Of a DNA stretch of 64,000 nt, positions 12,024 through 22,511 are shown piece by piece. Position 1 is the first letter of the stretch. Each line of letters starts with the position of its first letter. A program made the position numbers and the translations under genes. The stretch is from Clitopilus passeckerianus (Eukaryota; Basidiomycota; Agaricomycetes; Agaricales; Entolomataceae): positions 1,054,001 through 1,118,000 of the forward strand of contig CALYLX010000136.1 in the NCBI GenBank assembly GCA_944990035.1, given 5' to 3'. The notes under the pieces were generated by a model that was not told the DNA's origin, did no database searches, and was given only the letters and a program-made list of their open reading frames with translations.

Positions 12024-12575
12024 CGTCAAAGTCGTCGCCGCCGACACGATGGTCGTTGAAGGAAGAGATGAACGCTGCCGGTTGCGGACCTGAAGCTTAT
12101 ATTTCGACAACACGTGTTGTAAGCTCCTTAGGGACACATTGACGTAAATTTTCCTTTCATGGCTTGGCCACTCCGATACACGATACATATCACATTTCAT
12201 CCTCGCCTCAATTGTAAAGACAGGCAGCATGTATGATTGATAGTTCGGTAGAATTTCTATATGCTTTTGTCGAACTCTGCTCATCAACTTTGTGCAACTC
12301 AACGAGGCTTGCGACAAAAAGATAATGTCAGGAAATCGTTCCGGTTTCCGTACATACAGCCTCGTGTTGCTTAGTCGATGGTTATACCTACAATCCGTAT
12401 CCATTCTGATCTCAAATCGCATGTTTTGAGTTGATCTATTAGATGTGAATGCCCTGAAATTCGGCAGGAACTCCCATGTTCCGCCTTCAGAGTCACTGAC
12501 TGGAGCCTGTGACCGCTCATGGCGCCGCAGAACAGTGGCAACTCTCATCCAAGTGGAGAGACTAGCGCTTCATTA
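12024..12575. other. Intergenic region upstream of the HMT1-like gene
   Basis: The HMT1 frame stays open upstream to 12548 but has no start-codon context, membrane segment or conserved motif there. I read it as promoter/leader rather than coding. Confidence 0.5.
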
Positions 12576-12992
12576 CTAGTGCTGTGAAATAAGATTAAGC
12601 CGAGTTCGGGGATCCAGAGTACAGAAGCTTACAGTAGCCTGAAGTCCATGATCGACCTCTTCTAATTCCTGACGAATCAGTTCCACCTTGTCACCTTGAA
12701 CAGTTACGTCTCCTCTGTCCTGGATCTTGATTGCCTTTCTCGCTTCTTCTATAAAGGCTTGCGCCTTATCGACACTATCCTCCAGATGCATCGGTCCCGG
12801 AGCAGAAGTGGCTGCTGTCGAAGAGCCAGCAGGAATCAGCGACGAGAGGTCGATATCAGAGGCTCGGAGAACGGCAAGATCTCTCAGGACGGAGGGTAGG
12901 GGAAGAGGCTGAGCATTCTTTGCGTTGGCCATTCGAGCGTCACTAACAACAGTCGTAGTGGAGGTCATGAGGTAGGTGGTCGTGGGACTCAT
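12576..12992 (-). CDS. Small hypothetical protein, Ala/Ser-rich with helical C-terminus
   Basis: Exon 12633-12992 joins a terminal mini-exon 12576-12581 (one codon plus stop) across a 51-nt GT..AG intron, giving 121 residues. I do not recognise the family. The N-terminal part is Ser/Thr/Ala/Pro-rich. The second half has an amphipathic, probably coiled-coil stretch (VDKAQAFIEEARKAI, then VELIRQELEEVDHGLQ). Such proteins are often small subunits of larger complexes, but no partner can be named. In-frame ATGs lie at 12992, about 8 codons later and again near residue 20, so the true start is uncertain. The gene lies between NAD kinase and HMT1 on the same strand. Confidence 0.6.
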   Translation of the reverse strand: MSPTTTYLMTSTTTVVSDARMANAKNAQPLPLPSVLRDLAVLRASDIDLSSLIPAGSSTAATSAPGPMHLEDSVDKAQAFIEEARKAIKIQDRGDVTVQGDKVELIRQELEEVDHGLQATVSFCTLDPRTRLNLISQH

Positions 12993-13159
12993 TCACAGGT
13001 CAATCGCTACGCCCTGAATCAATTGGATGCTGATGGCGGCGACCCTGATGCCCTCAAACTTCAGTTCCTATTGTAAATCATAGTGTACAAGGTTTATCTA
13101 TCCATATATTCCTCTGCGTTTCCTTGATATTGTATAATCATTGCTTTCAAATGTGTAGA

Positions 13160-16047
13160 TTACGAGTCGGCGCTGCTATCGCTGGCATTGCTGTCACTCT
13201 CGTCTTGGCCGAACACTGCGAAGGCACGGCGATGGTGCTGGTCTGCAGACCTACTTCTCCGAGAATGGCTATTGCGGGTCCTCGTCACTTGTCTATGGCT
13301 TAAGGTATGCGGCGTTGGTGTCTGCACGGTTTCGTTTGTATCCCTTTGCGAGCGAGCACTGAGGAGAGGCGGGATAGGTCTTCCTGAGGCCTCGTTCGCG
13401 CTGGGAGGCTCGCTTTCAGAGATTTCAGGAGTAGACTCTGCAGCAAATCCAACACGTCGTTCTGAACGAGGGAGTAGGTGTGGCGAAGGACCAGCGTATC
13501 GACCAGGAGATTCGACTCCCGAACGCAAACCAGAGCGGGAGCGAGACCTTGACTTCGACTTGCGCCCTTTCCCGGCGGAGATGCTTGACCTGCGCAGTTT
13601 CTCTCCAGGCCCATGTCCTTCGTTTTAAGCACACCGACCATCTCCTCGCGCATGTTGAGCCCATGTAACGCATCTTTGGTGGCTGGGGCTTCGGAAGAGG
13701 AATCGTCAATGTCAAACTTCTCCTCGTCCTCTTCTTCCTCTTCCTCAGAAACTTCATCTTCCTCGTCTATCGCATTCTCATCCCCTTGTTCCTTTCCTTT
13801 CCCTTCAGCATTCGAGCCCTTGCTCCGCCTCTTTTTGGGTTTTGAAGGACCCTCTTCCTCTACAACTACGAACGATTTTTGGCGTTCACGCTCATTCCAT
13901 TTCAATGTCCTGGAGATGGCGTGGAACCAATCGGTCGACTGCTTATCGGCACAAACGGTTGGGAAAGGATACTTGGAAGCCGTTACCTTGATATGATCGC
14001 CCTCTAAACCGTGCATCAGCAACCAATTTGATCACCAGCGATAGTGGCACGTACGTTTCAATTCAACACGGCCACGGCCATCGAAAGAAGCCCAAGCCGT
14101 ACTCCTCGAGTTATAAGGAACACAGATTCTGAGCTCCATGCTATCCGGCAATAGCATAGGGCGGAAGGATAGTGTATGAGGGCAGATTGGCGTGATCAGG
14201 ATTGCTGGGATTTCAGGATGAACCAGCGAGCCTCCAGCAGACAGCTGCGAAATTGTCATCAGGAGCAAAAGGCATATTCAAAAATACTGGTACTTACTGA
14301 GTAAGCAGTTGAGCCTGTCGGTGTCGAGACAGTAAGACCGTCAGCTTGGACTGTTGTCATATGGTGTTCATCACCTGAATACGCAAAGGTTAGTACGATG
14401 AGAGCGGGTAAGAGATGTCGACCGACCGAATAATTCGAGGAGACTGACATAGGGGCTGGGGCCTCTATCCACCACAAGGTCGTTCAAGACTTCAAAGGTC
14501 TCCACCGGACGCGTAGTGAAGCACTTTATCTCTCTATCCTTGACTGTCTTTCCATTCACGTCGACGAAGGAGTGTGCACCAGGCAAGCCGCTTTCTAGTG
14601 CTTCCCATCCTCCTTCTTCGACATTTCTCATCATGATCTCCCCTGTGTCACCTTTGCGTACGGCCTGGGTACGTTTGCATTCCGTATTTGACACGGCACG
14701 GTAGATGGTGCAAGTGAACCGCATGCGTAAGTTCACGCGAATTCCCTTGTCGAGGGCCGCATCCATTGTTTTCCGGTGATCAGCAAAATCGAAGTTGGTG
14801 AGGAATCCTAGAGAACCCAGAGCAAATGAAAGAACCGGTGGGACAATTCTTTGAAAGAGCCACGAAGTGAAGAGAACCGTTCCATCGCCTCCGAGCTATA
14901 GAAGGTCGTTGAGATTGCGTGAAGACAGTTCTGGTCAAAAGCTCACCGTGACCACAAAGTCGAAGAGATGTGGACTATCGCTGCACATTCGGCTTGTCCA
15001 ATAACGCAGCTGGCCTTTATCCTGCATTTGAGCTTCATCGCTGCCAGACGTACTTGAGGTGAGAGACGAGAGGGATGTTGTGCTGGATGCCCGATTCTTT
15101 TGCATTGGGGCAAATAACTCTGGATGATCATAACGTATACCCTCTGCGTCGAACCTCCTCGAGTGCCGTAGTTGATTGTCAACATATCTATGAGGACCGA
15201 ATGAGACTAAGTTGCAAAGTTTCGTTGTCAGGAACTTACACGATAAGGCCACGTTTCTGACCTTCACGAGGTTTCAACATCAGGTAAAGTGCCAATTCTC
15301 GTGTCAACTTGATGAGTCGATTATCCCGGGCCTTGGTGATAATGAGAACAGACTGGACATTGCTACGGACGCGAGCACGACCTGAGAAGAAGGTAAATGC
15401 TAGATCCGATGATGAAGACGCTGGCGCGGACCAAGCTGTTTGCTCATCTCTCGAACACCGATTGCAGTCTCGGCCAGCTGTTTGGTCAAGCTGGCTCGAT
15501 AATCTTCCGCAGAGTCATCATCGCCAAAGTCACTGACATCTGCGACGCCTTCGGAAGAGCTCGGTGAGCTGTTTTGTGAGATGAGCTCGGGTGCTGAACC
15601 ATTCTCTCGTTGGAGAGATTTTGCAACACCGACGTCACCCTTCTCCCCAAGGGCGTGTTGCTTGGCCTGTATCCACTCGGAAAGGGAGGCACCCTTGTCC
15701 AATTGAGAATGTACAAAACAAGGTGAATCAATGAGTTGGCGTGGTTTATGGATTGTTTTTGGAGGATCGGCAGGTGGGAGAGGGATATCCGAGGTCAACC
15801 TAGGGGTGACACTCGTCTGATCTGTTGGAGAAGGCAATTCTAAGTCATCTCCTTGGAGTCTAGAAACCTGAGGTGAGGTCTTTTCTAGGACAACATTGGG
15901 CACATAGTCTGCTTGGTTAGTCTGGATCGAAGACGGCCGTGAATTACGCCTTGAAAGTGAAGGCTTGATTGCTTGTAAAGATGCTGGACCTGGGGTCGTA
16001 GGTGGTGTAGAAAATGTTTCATTATCTGGGGAGAAAAGTCGCGACAT
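13160..16047 (-). CDS. NAD kinase with long N- and C-terminal extensions, one apparent frame break
   Basis: Phosphorylates NAD to NADP. Exons 15432-16047, 15240-15381, 14947-15187, 14427-14895, 14298-14374, 14055-14244, 13160-14003; about 859 residues, much longer than yeast UTR1/POS5 (about 410-530). The catalytic core runs from about residue 200 to 600, with the diagnostic LGGDGT (about 334-339), [25 protein letters not shown] and SFDGRG. The N-terminal 200 residues are Ser/Pro-rich. The C-terminal 250 are acidic (EEEEEEDEE) and then Arg/Ser-rich, suggesting regulation or nuclear/cytosolic location; no mitochondrial presequence is evident. One extra base is needed at 13598-13600 to continue into the Arg/Ser tail; without it the protein ends at 13300 in unrelated sequence. 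A possible earlier first exon, 16176-16232, would add 19 residues. Confidence 0.9.
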
Positions 16048-16572
16048 TCTAGGTGCGTTTCGAGCCTCGGGTGACGTTTTAGACGTTGAGCTCGATACTT
16101 GTGTAATGTGAATGGGTTTGAAATACGAAGGTCTCGGTCCAGATTATGATGATGATATACGGAGCTGAAGCTGACCTGAGTGACCGCTGCCATAACAGGA
16201 CTGCCATCTCGACGGATGATCGTTTCTGACATGGAATAACATCTCTGCAATGTTTGTAACATAGCCATAGAAACGGCGTCTACATGGCTACAACTACGAT
16301 ATTACTTTACCAAGCAAAGGATCAACCTGTCAAACAAGGTTACTGAAATACATATGCAGTAGAGTCTTGCCAGTATGCCGGCCACAGGCTGTAGGTCTGC
16401 GAGTGGTCTGTGGACGAATTGAAACGTGATGCATCCTGTATAACGGACAACGTATCATAAGAATCAAATCATTGTTGGCTTCGAGGTGAGTGATTGTTCA
16501 TTTGCGGGATTATGGAAGGGCCTAGCCAACTGAATTACCAACATGTACTGACAAGTCATATCTGGTTCGCTG
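16048..16572. other. Intergenic region upstream of NAD kinase
   Basis: 5' flank of NAD kinase and 3' flank of QNG1. It may contain an extra first exon of NAD kinase (16176-16232, see finding). Nothing else recognised. Confidence 0.45.
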
Positions 16573-17980
16573 CTAGAATAGGACAGCGTCTTTCAACGCG
16601 AAACGAGGCAAATCCCTATAATCTGCCCTGTCCTTTGCCACAGCCCAAAGCCACATATCCAAGTCCGGCAATGTCAGCTCTCTCAACCAATCCAGAGACC
16701 CGTCACTGGGTAGTGGAAGCTTGTCCGAGTGTGCAAACTGCACAATCAATTCCAAGGCATCGATAGATGCTGCTCGCAGGATGAAAGCTTGATCAAGGGA
16801 AACCACCGGTCCTTCGTCACGGTTGGGAGCCACAGGTGCATTTTCCTTGTTGAACAAATCCAGCAGCAGTGATAGTTGACCATCAGATCCCGCATCTGGG
16901 AAGAGGTTGGATACCGAGGCGCATTTGGTGACATCAAGGACGCCCAAGTGGATCAACATCGATGGGACAACGTTATCAGCAAAGGCCGGGCTTCGATCCG
17001 TGAAAGGAATTGGGAAGGGAGGAGGAGACAGTGATCCAAATCGAACGACTATGGCGTGTATCAAGAAAAGGGCTTTCTTGAAGCAATAGATAGCTGTAAA
17101 GGGGAGACTTGAGTGCAAAATCGAGGTATGCAATGTTGTCAAAACTACCTTGCCCGTTCACTAATGACATGTCCTGGAAACCTGGGAAGGCGCGTACGAG
17201 CTGTTGGTGACAGAATGAGAATGATCGTTTGAAGTAACTAAAGCTCAAGACATACCCGTTCTAATACAACATTCATCACAATATCCTTGTCCAATGATTG
17301 CTTCTGAGCCTTCTCTCCCTCTTTGAGGGCTTCCACGACGAATGCGCCAAGATTAGGATAGCCAGCCTTGACCAAGATTGTTCCTGTTTCATTGAGGACG
17401 CCTGTGATCAACTTCATCAGGTTGTACATCTGCCCGCCTAACTCTCCAATAGTTAATCCTGGAATTGTTGGATGGGGCTTTTCGACGTGAAGATTGACGC
17501 CAAAGATCTCAGCGACTTTGGCGACCTCGATGGTTTGCAACCCTTGAGCGGACAGAAGATCGCCTCCGTCACCAGAAGAGGTGATGTAGAGCCCAAAAAC
17601 GAAGGCTCGGATAGAGTCCCATGCTCCGCGTCTGATTTCTGAGTGCAGCTGGGCGCGATATCCCGATGCAAAGTTCAACAGAGATAGAACAGACAGCAAG
17701 TTGAGTTCATCCAGAGGCGAAGAAAATTTGAGGGGGAGTGCCAATCCATGGGATGCTGACACTCGTTTGAACGAGGTCGTGAACGCCGGTGAGAGTAGAA
17801 GCCTTTCAATCGATTTATCAGTTATCTGCAAATGCGGAAGTCAATCTCGAGGAAGATATTGGGTTCAATGAAGACACTCACCTCGATCTGACATGCCTCC
17901 CGGAGCTTCCGTGACGAATCCCGGATAGACTGGACAAACGATCCGGCTGGTGGAAACGGTGGCAATGGGCTCGAACCCAT
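16573..17980 (-). CDS. QNG1: Queuosine 5'-phosphate N-glycosylase/hydrolase (Q salvage protein, DUF2419)
   Basis: Exons 17882-17980, 17256-17825, 17149-17200, 16573-17093 give 413 residues with no frame problem. It matches the Q_salvage family (PF10343) along its length: NLLSVLSLLNFASGYRAQLH, RGAWDSIRAFVFGLYITS, TVGELGG-like TIGELGGQMY, then PGFQDMSLVNGQAIYCFKKA and PFTDRSPAFADNVVPSMLIH. These proteins release queuine from queuosine 5'-phosphate, letting eukaryotes that cannot make queuine recycle it for the wobble position of tRNAs with GUN anticodons. The usual C-terminal RADYR motif is present. The ATG at 17980 is the first in frame and opens a short first exon. The gene is divergent from AIM41 over a 471-base gap. 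Confidence 0.9.
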
Positions 17981-18451
17981 GATTAGTCCTGAAGTGCTGC
18001 CCGAAAAGATTTCTAAATGAAATAAAATATGCACTGTGATGTGACTCAAGTTAGAGTCAATATCAAGTTTTTTCGGAACCAGTGCTGAAACTCCATTGGT
18101 GTGATCAAAGCAATAAACTTCAAGGAGAAACTCGAGATGCCTACAGATCAAAAGGCTCCGGTCTCTCTTCTAACCGAACTCAATCGATTCCACAGGAAGG
18201 GTAACCAGGGGAGGGATGAACCTTTGAAGGGGAGATCCTGCCAATGCCCGTGACGGGCGCCTACGAATGGGGTTTGTGTGTGTGAGAGAACCGCACAAGG
18301 TCCCTAAACAGGAACGGTGGGTCCGTGGTCACTTCCATTGGCATCAGGCAACAAGCGCGCTGCAGAAACGCCAGCATGTCGAACAACTTTTAGGCGCTGT
18401 TACCTTACGACTCCATCTCTGTGGCTAGCATAAACCCCATTACTGATTAAA
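17981..18451. promoter_or_regulatory. Shared 5' region of divergent QNG1 and AIM41
   Basis: The start codons of the two genes face away from each other across 471 bases, so both promoters must lie here. No clear TATA box was found. Assignment rests on gene orientation only. Confidence 0.5.
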
Positions 18452-19297
18452 ATGCTTAGAAATGCCGGGAAATTCTTGAACGGATCCAATCTCTGCCGCA
18501 GAACGTGCCTTCAATTATACTCCACGTCGAGTGGCAATGCGAAGACGTCGGAAGGTGCTATTATTGTTAAGGTTCGCTTGTCTTTGTACTTCGTATTGAC
18601 TATGTCCAAGATCTTCGAGCACAACTTATGGCTGGGGTGAAAGCTGCAATGAAGGTATGTCCGGGCACCTGCCATTGACTGAAAAGAAATTCAATCCATT
18701 TGTTTCCAGAGCAAGGACGTCGTGGCATCTATTACTTTGAGGGTGCGTACCCGACTGGTTGGCGCAACTGTCAAGTTCCCTGAGGCATCTTACTACAGTC
18801 CGTACTCTCCGAGGTGTACGCAGTAGACAAGTCTACAGGTGCTACCGTGTCTTCTTCCGCAATTGTGTGTACATTTTTGGGTCCGCCGAACCTTTCCTGT
18901 GATTCTGACGTAGAGAATTAGACAAGTATATTGCGGAGAGCAGTCAATCGCCGGGTGAGAAACACCCCATAAATTTTGCAGCCCCACTCGTCATTCACCC
19001 TCTATTATTGTCCAGCACGACGCAGCCCTCAAATTCACCGAAGCATCCAGGCCGGACCTCGCAGAAAAAGAGGGTAAAGAAGCGGAAATCATGTCTAAAT
19101 ACCTTCCAACCCTTCTGTCAGAAGCTGACGTTGACCGAGCGCTTAAAGAAGCGCTAGAAAATCTTCCAGATGGTACCAATGTGCAGAAGGCAAAGGGATT
19201 GCTCTTCAAGGAATTTTATTCAACGATCGACAAGTCGTTGGTAGATGCCAAGCTTGTAAATAACAGGGCGGCAGCATTATTGGCCCACATAGGCTAA
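18452..19297 (+). CDS. AIM41: Mitochondrial GatB/YqeY-domain protein, AIM41-like
   Basis: Six exons (18452-18554, 18611-18654, 18710-18742, 18799-18864, 18922-18954, 19016-19297) give 186 residues, close to yeast Aim41 (185). An Arg/Leu/Ser-rich N-terminus (MLRNAGKF, CRRTCLQLYSTSS) looks like a mitochondrial presequence. The YqeY domain follows: LRAQLMAGVKAAMKSKD, TLRSVLSEVYAVDK, and a C-terminal part with YLPTLLSEADVDRAL and VNNRAAALL. YqeY resembles the tail domain of the GatB amidotransferase subunit that contacts tRNA, but the molecular role of Aim41 is unsettled. The first donor is GTGCTA, weaker than usual; I chose it because it restores the phase into DLRAQLM. Confidence 0.88.
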
Positions 19298-19429
19298 GAT
19301 TGGTAGACATACTTGCTCTTACAGGAGTTGTCAAAAATGTATTGCATATTCTACATACAGTGACTAGTCAAAATCAAATAAATGGGCCATTTCTGTGTGG
19401 GCAACTTGTGGACCCTAGCAGCCTTTCAT

Positions 19430-22007
19430 TCAATCAGATGACCATGTATCTACTCCTTCCTGTTCATTTTCCTGAGTTTGTGGCTGGTTTGGCCCTGCAT
19501 CGGGATTCAAGGTTGCTGTGAGGGTTTTGTGGGCCTGGGATATCCCGACCGAGTTCGACGGTGTCCCCTGTGTGGGCAACGTGCTTCTAAGCTGCATCAG
19601 CTCGTCAACACATCGATATAAGGTATTGGATATCCCTTCTAGGAGACGAAGTCTCTCATCGATGGCTTCACGGGTGACACGATCCAGCGCCGCGATCTGA
19701 TCCTCACGAATAGTTGGGGATGGCAAAGAAGGCTGTCCGTTGAGAGAATCTTGTAGGATAGAGGGCCTTGCGCCACTTGATGATTGGGGATTCTGGGCAG
19801 AGGGTGCTGATGAACTCTCGGCGGTGGTAGGGGCTGCCATGCCTCTATGTGTTGTTCCAGGTGTGAACGCGTGCAGTGGAATTAGGGTTGGTATGTCGAT
19901 TGGCGCCATCGAGGTGTGTGGATTTGAGTTTGAATTGATATCGCCATTGGCACGATCAGAGTGTGTTCGAGTCGACGGCCCCGCTCCAGAGGTTTGTCCA
20001 TTTGTAGCGGACGAAGAAGTATTTCCGGGGCTTAATCGCTGCAACGCTGCCCTTGCTGCAGCTTCTCGAGGGTCTGTGACAGCAGGTGTACTACCTGGTT
20101 CTGACCGATTCATCCCAGATGGGGTACTTGCACCTTCCGATGTGGGGGGTTCTGTCTGCTGAGCCTGATTCTGAACTGTGGGCCATTGCTGCCATTCACC
20201 ATTTGGACCAACAAACCCTTGATACGCGGGTGGCTCTCGCAATGGGCGCTCTTGGGGCTGAGGTTGATTTTGATGTCCTGCTGGGATATGATACCGAATT
20301 ACGACCTCATGGAAGTGTTGATCACCAGCAGCGCGCGTTGTCGGAAGCGTTGCTCTGACATTCCCGTTGTTGACCGGTTGTGCGGGTTGGTGCGGTTGGG
20401 GTGGTACACCGAATAATCTACCAACAAGTCCAAGAGGGTTGCCTAAATGATTATTGACAGGCGGGTTCTGGTTCGGAGCGAGGTGGCCGCCATTCTGTCC
20501 TTGAGGGGGAGGGACAGCTTGGCCCGGCGCAGGAACTGCGTTGTTTGCTGGAGGAGTTGGAGCGTCAAGAACAGTTCGACGGCTACGGTATAAAACATGT
20601 TTAGCATATCACATTACATACAAGATAATGAATTTGCCTAACCATGTAGGACAGCTTTGCTGGCGCTCCAGCCAAGACCTGAGGCAATAGAAGTGAAAGA
20701 TATGTCCGCAGGGTAGTTTCTTCGGCGTTGTATTAGGTCCGTCTGAATTTGCGGGGGGTTGCCCTGGTGTAGGTGCCTCTGGGAGTACCATTTCCTCACG
20801 ACAAATGATGCAAGTATGATCGCTCATGGCTGCCAGCTCTTCGGGAGTCGCATTAGGGTAGCGCTGGTCCATATTACGCGTGGCATTTTGGTATCGATGA
20901 AGGGCACGAAGCTTCGAGACAAACGATCGGGCGGTGATGTAGACGTCCCGAATGATGTTGAGGGGCACGCCATAGAAAGTTATGATGATGGCAAAGAACG
21001 CCAGGTAGGTAGTCAACTTGAGGAAGTCTAGTAGAATTTAGTTAGAAGAACTGGATAGTTCTGGGCGCTGGACAAACCTGTAACGAGCTCAATATAGAAC
21101 GTCCACATGCTTTTATTTTCCCAAGGAGGTGCGTTCTCTCCACCACGCCTACCTGCGCGCCTTAATTCATAGGCGGAGAGCAAGTATTTGGAGATAGAAT
21201 TTAATATACTGGCCATGAGGATGCCATACTGACAGATGATCAGTAATCCGAGGGGAAACATGACATTCGTACAGGCTTACTTCACTTGCGAAGAGGACCA
21301 TACCTCCAACGCCTTGTGTCAGAGTGTTCTCCACGGAGTATAAAAACATGAGGAGATCGATGCACCAGAGCAGACTGAATAGTGAGATCATTCGGATATG
21401 GAAGGATAGAGGAGGCCCAGGGTAAGGACGCTGGTCCATCTGAGGAAGAGGTTAGTTAACATCGGACACCCTTAAGCCATGACATACCCATTCAATGCGA
21501 TCACCTGCGAGCCAGTGGAAGGATTTTATGAAAAGGAGGAAACCAAACATCATGGCGAAAGGGATGTCAAATTCATCCCGGAAAATGGTGAAAGCCAGCA
21601 GGGATTCTGTTACGAAAAACCAGAGACGATCATAAAGTCTCTGAAAAGCGGTGAGTGCCAATCACGTCGACCGCAAGTAGTCTGCTCACCTCCACCTCGT
21701 TGGCTCGCAAAGTACCGAAGAATACCCTCTGAATGAGATGTCCGCAACTCAGTGCGATCAAGAATGCGAAATTGGCCAAAGCCTGGAACCCATGTTAGAA
21801 AGCGTGTTTCGAATGAAGACAGAAAGCGCTCACCAACACACTCCTGCTGCTCTTCGAGAGGGAAATTGCCACCGAGTAGAAGTTACTGTAGTTGCGCAGG
21901 GCATTGACAATCACAGCAGAAACAGAGGCCAAAGAGACGATGAAGTAGACAAGAATACGGTGAGAAAGGACCACGTTTGTGAGCCTATTATATAGGACTG
22001 AGGGCAT
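19430..22007 (-). CDS. HRD1: HRD1-type ER membrane RING E3 ubiquitin ligase (synoviolin)
   Basis: Core ligase and retrotranslocation channel of ER-associated degradation. Exons 21834-22007, 21690-21782, 21488-21640, 21281-21439, 21078-21228, 20643-21027, 19430-20582 give 755 residues, phases consistent. The first 265 residues hold several hydrophobic membrane helices (VSLASVSAVIVNAL; MMFGFLLFIKSFHWLAGDR; YLAFFAIIITFYGVPL) with the family signature RLYDRLWFFVTESLLAFTIF. The RING-H2 finger spans about residues 316-372 (CIICREEM, LPCGHIFHFYCLRSW, CPTCR). The C-terminal 385 residues are Pro/Gln/Ser/Asn-rich and disordered, with a helical patch near residue 690 (ALDRVTREAIDERLRLLEG) that may bind ERAD partners. 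The start at 22007 is inferred from the first membrane segment; further ATGs lie upstream. Confidence 0.93.
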
Positions 22008-22511
22008 GGCTGAACAACGACCAACCTGCACCAGACGGCGAGGCACCTGCGAGTCCAAAGGAGAATCGGGTTGGGATCTGGTGGTTGGGATCACCGAATA
22101 CGTGTCCCCGAATCACGCGACACTCGCAATGGATCGGCACTGAGATCCGAATAATTCAAATGCGTTGCCCACGTTGAACGCATTTGTTCTGTCAGTGTGG
22201 CCTATAGACGCCCTCCTGGGCGCCAGTTTCTTCGCCTTAACGTCCAATTTATGTAAATCAGAAATTTTAATTTTTACCCTGTTTACCGATGGGCCTACGA
22301 TCTCATGTTGGCGCCTGTAGGCCCGTGGCAGCCATTAGATCAGCCTTGCGGCGTGGTTCACAGCACTTTGGTATATAAAACCCACCTATTTTCCCCCAAC
22401 TTTTTTACCCCTCCCTCTCCGCTCGGAACCCTAAAGGTCTCAGTCACCCTTTGCAATTTCTGTGATTTTGGGAACAAACTAGATCGCTGGATACACTACT
22501 TTGGTCCTGAA
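22008..22511. promoter_or_regulatory. Divergent promoter region, HRD1 and amidohydrolase
   Basis: 504 bases between the HRD1 start (minus strand) and the amidohydrolase start (plus strand). It contains a good TATA box at 22372-22379 serving the plus-strand gene. No exon recognised. Confidence 0.5.
22372..22379 (+). promoter_or_regulatory. TATA box, amidohydrolase gene
   Basis: TATATAAA, 133 bases before the ATG at 22512, followed by a pyrimidine-rich stretch typical of fungal transcription start regions. Confidence 0.55.

Noticed and set aside
12024..12548. Frame of HMT1 open for about 175 more codons upstream of the chosen start
   Set aside because: No membrane segment, bias or motif, and the ATG before the first hydrophobic segment (12023) fits family layout; open by chance.
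17961..17990. tRNA T-arm-like sequence (GGGTTCGAGCCC on minus)
   Set aside because: No acceptor, D or anticodon arms around it; it is the start of QNG1 coding sequence.
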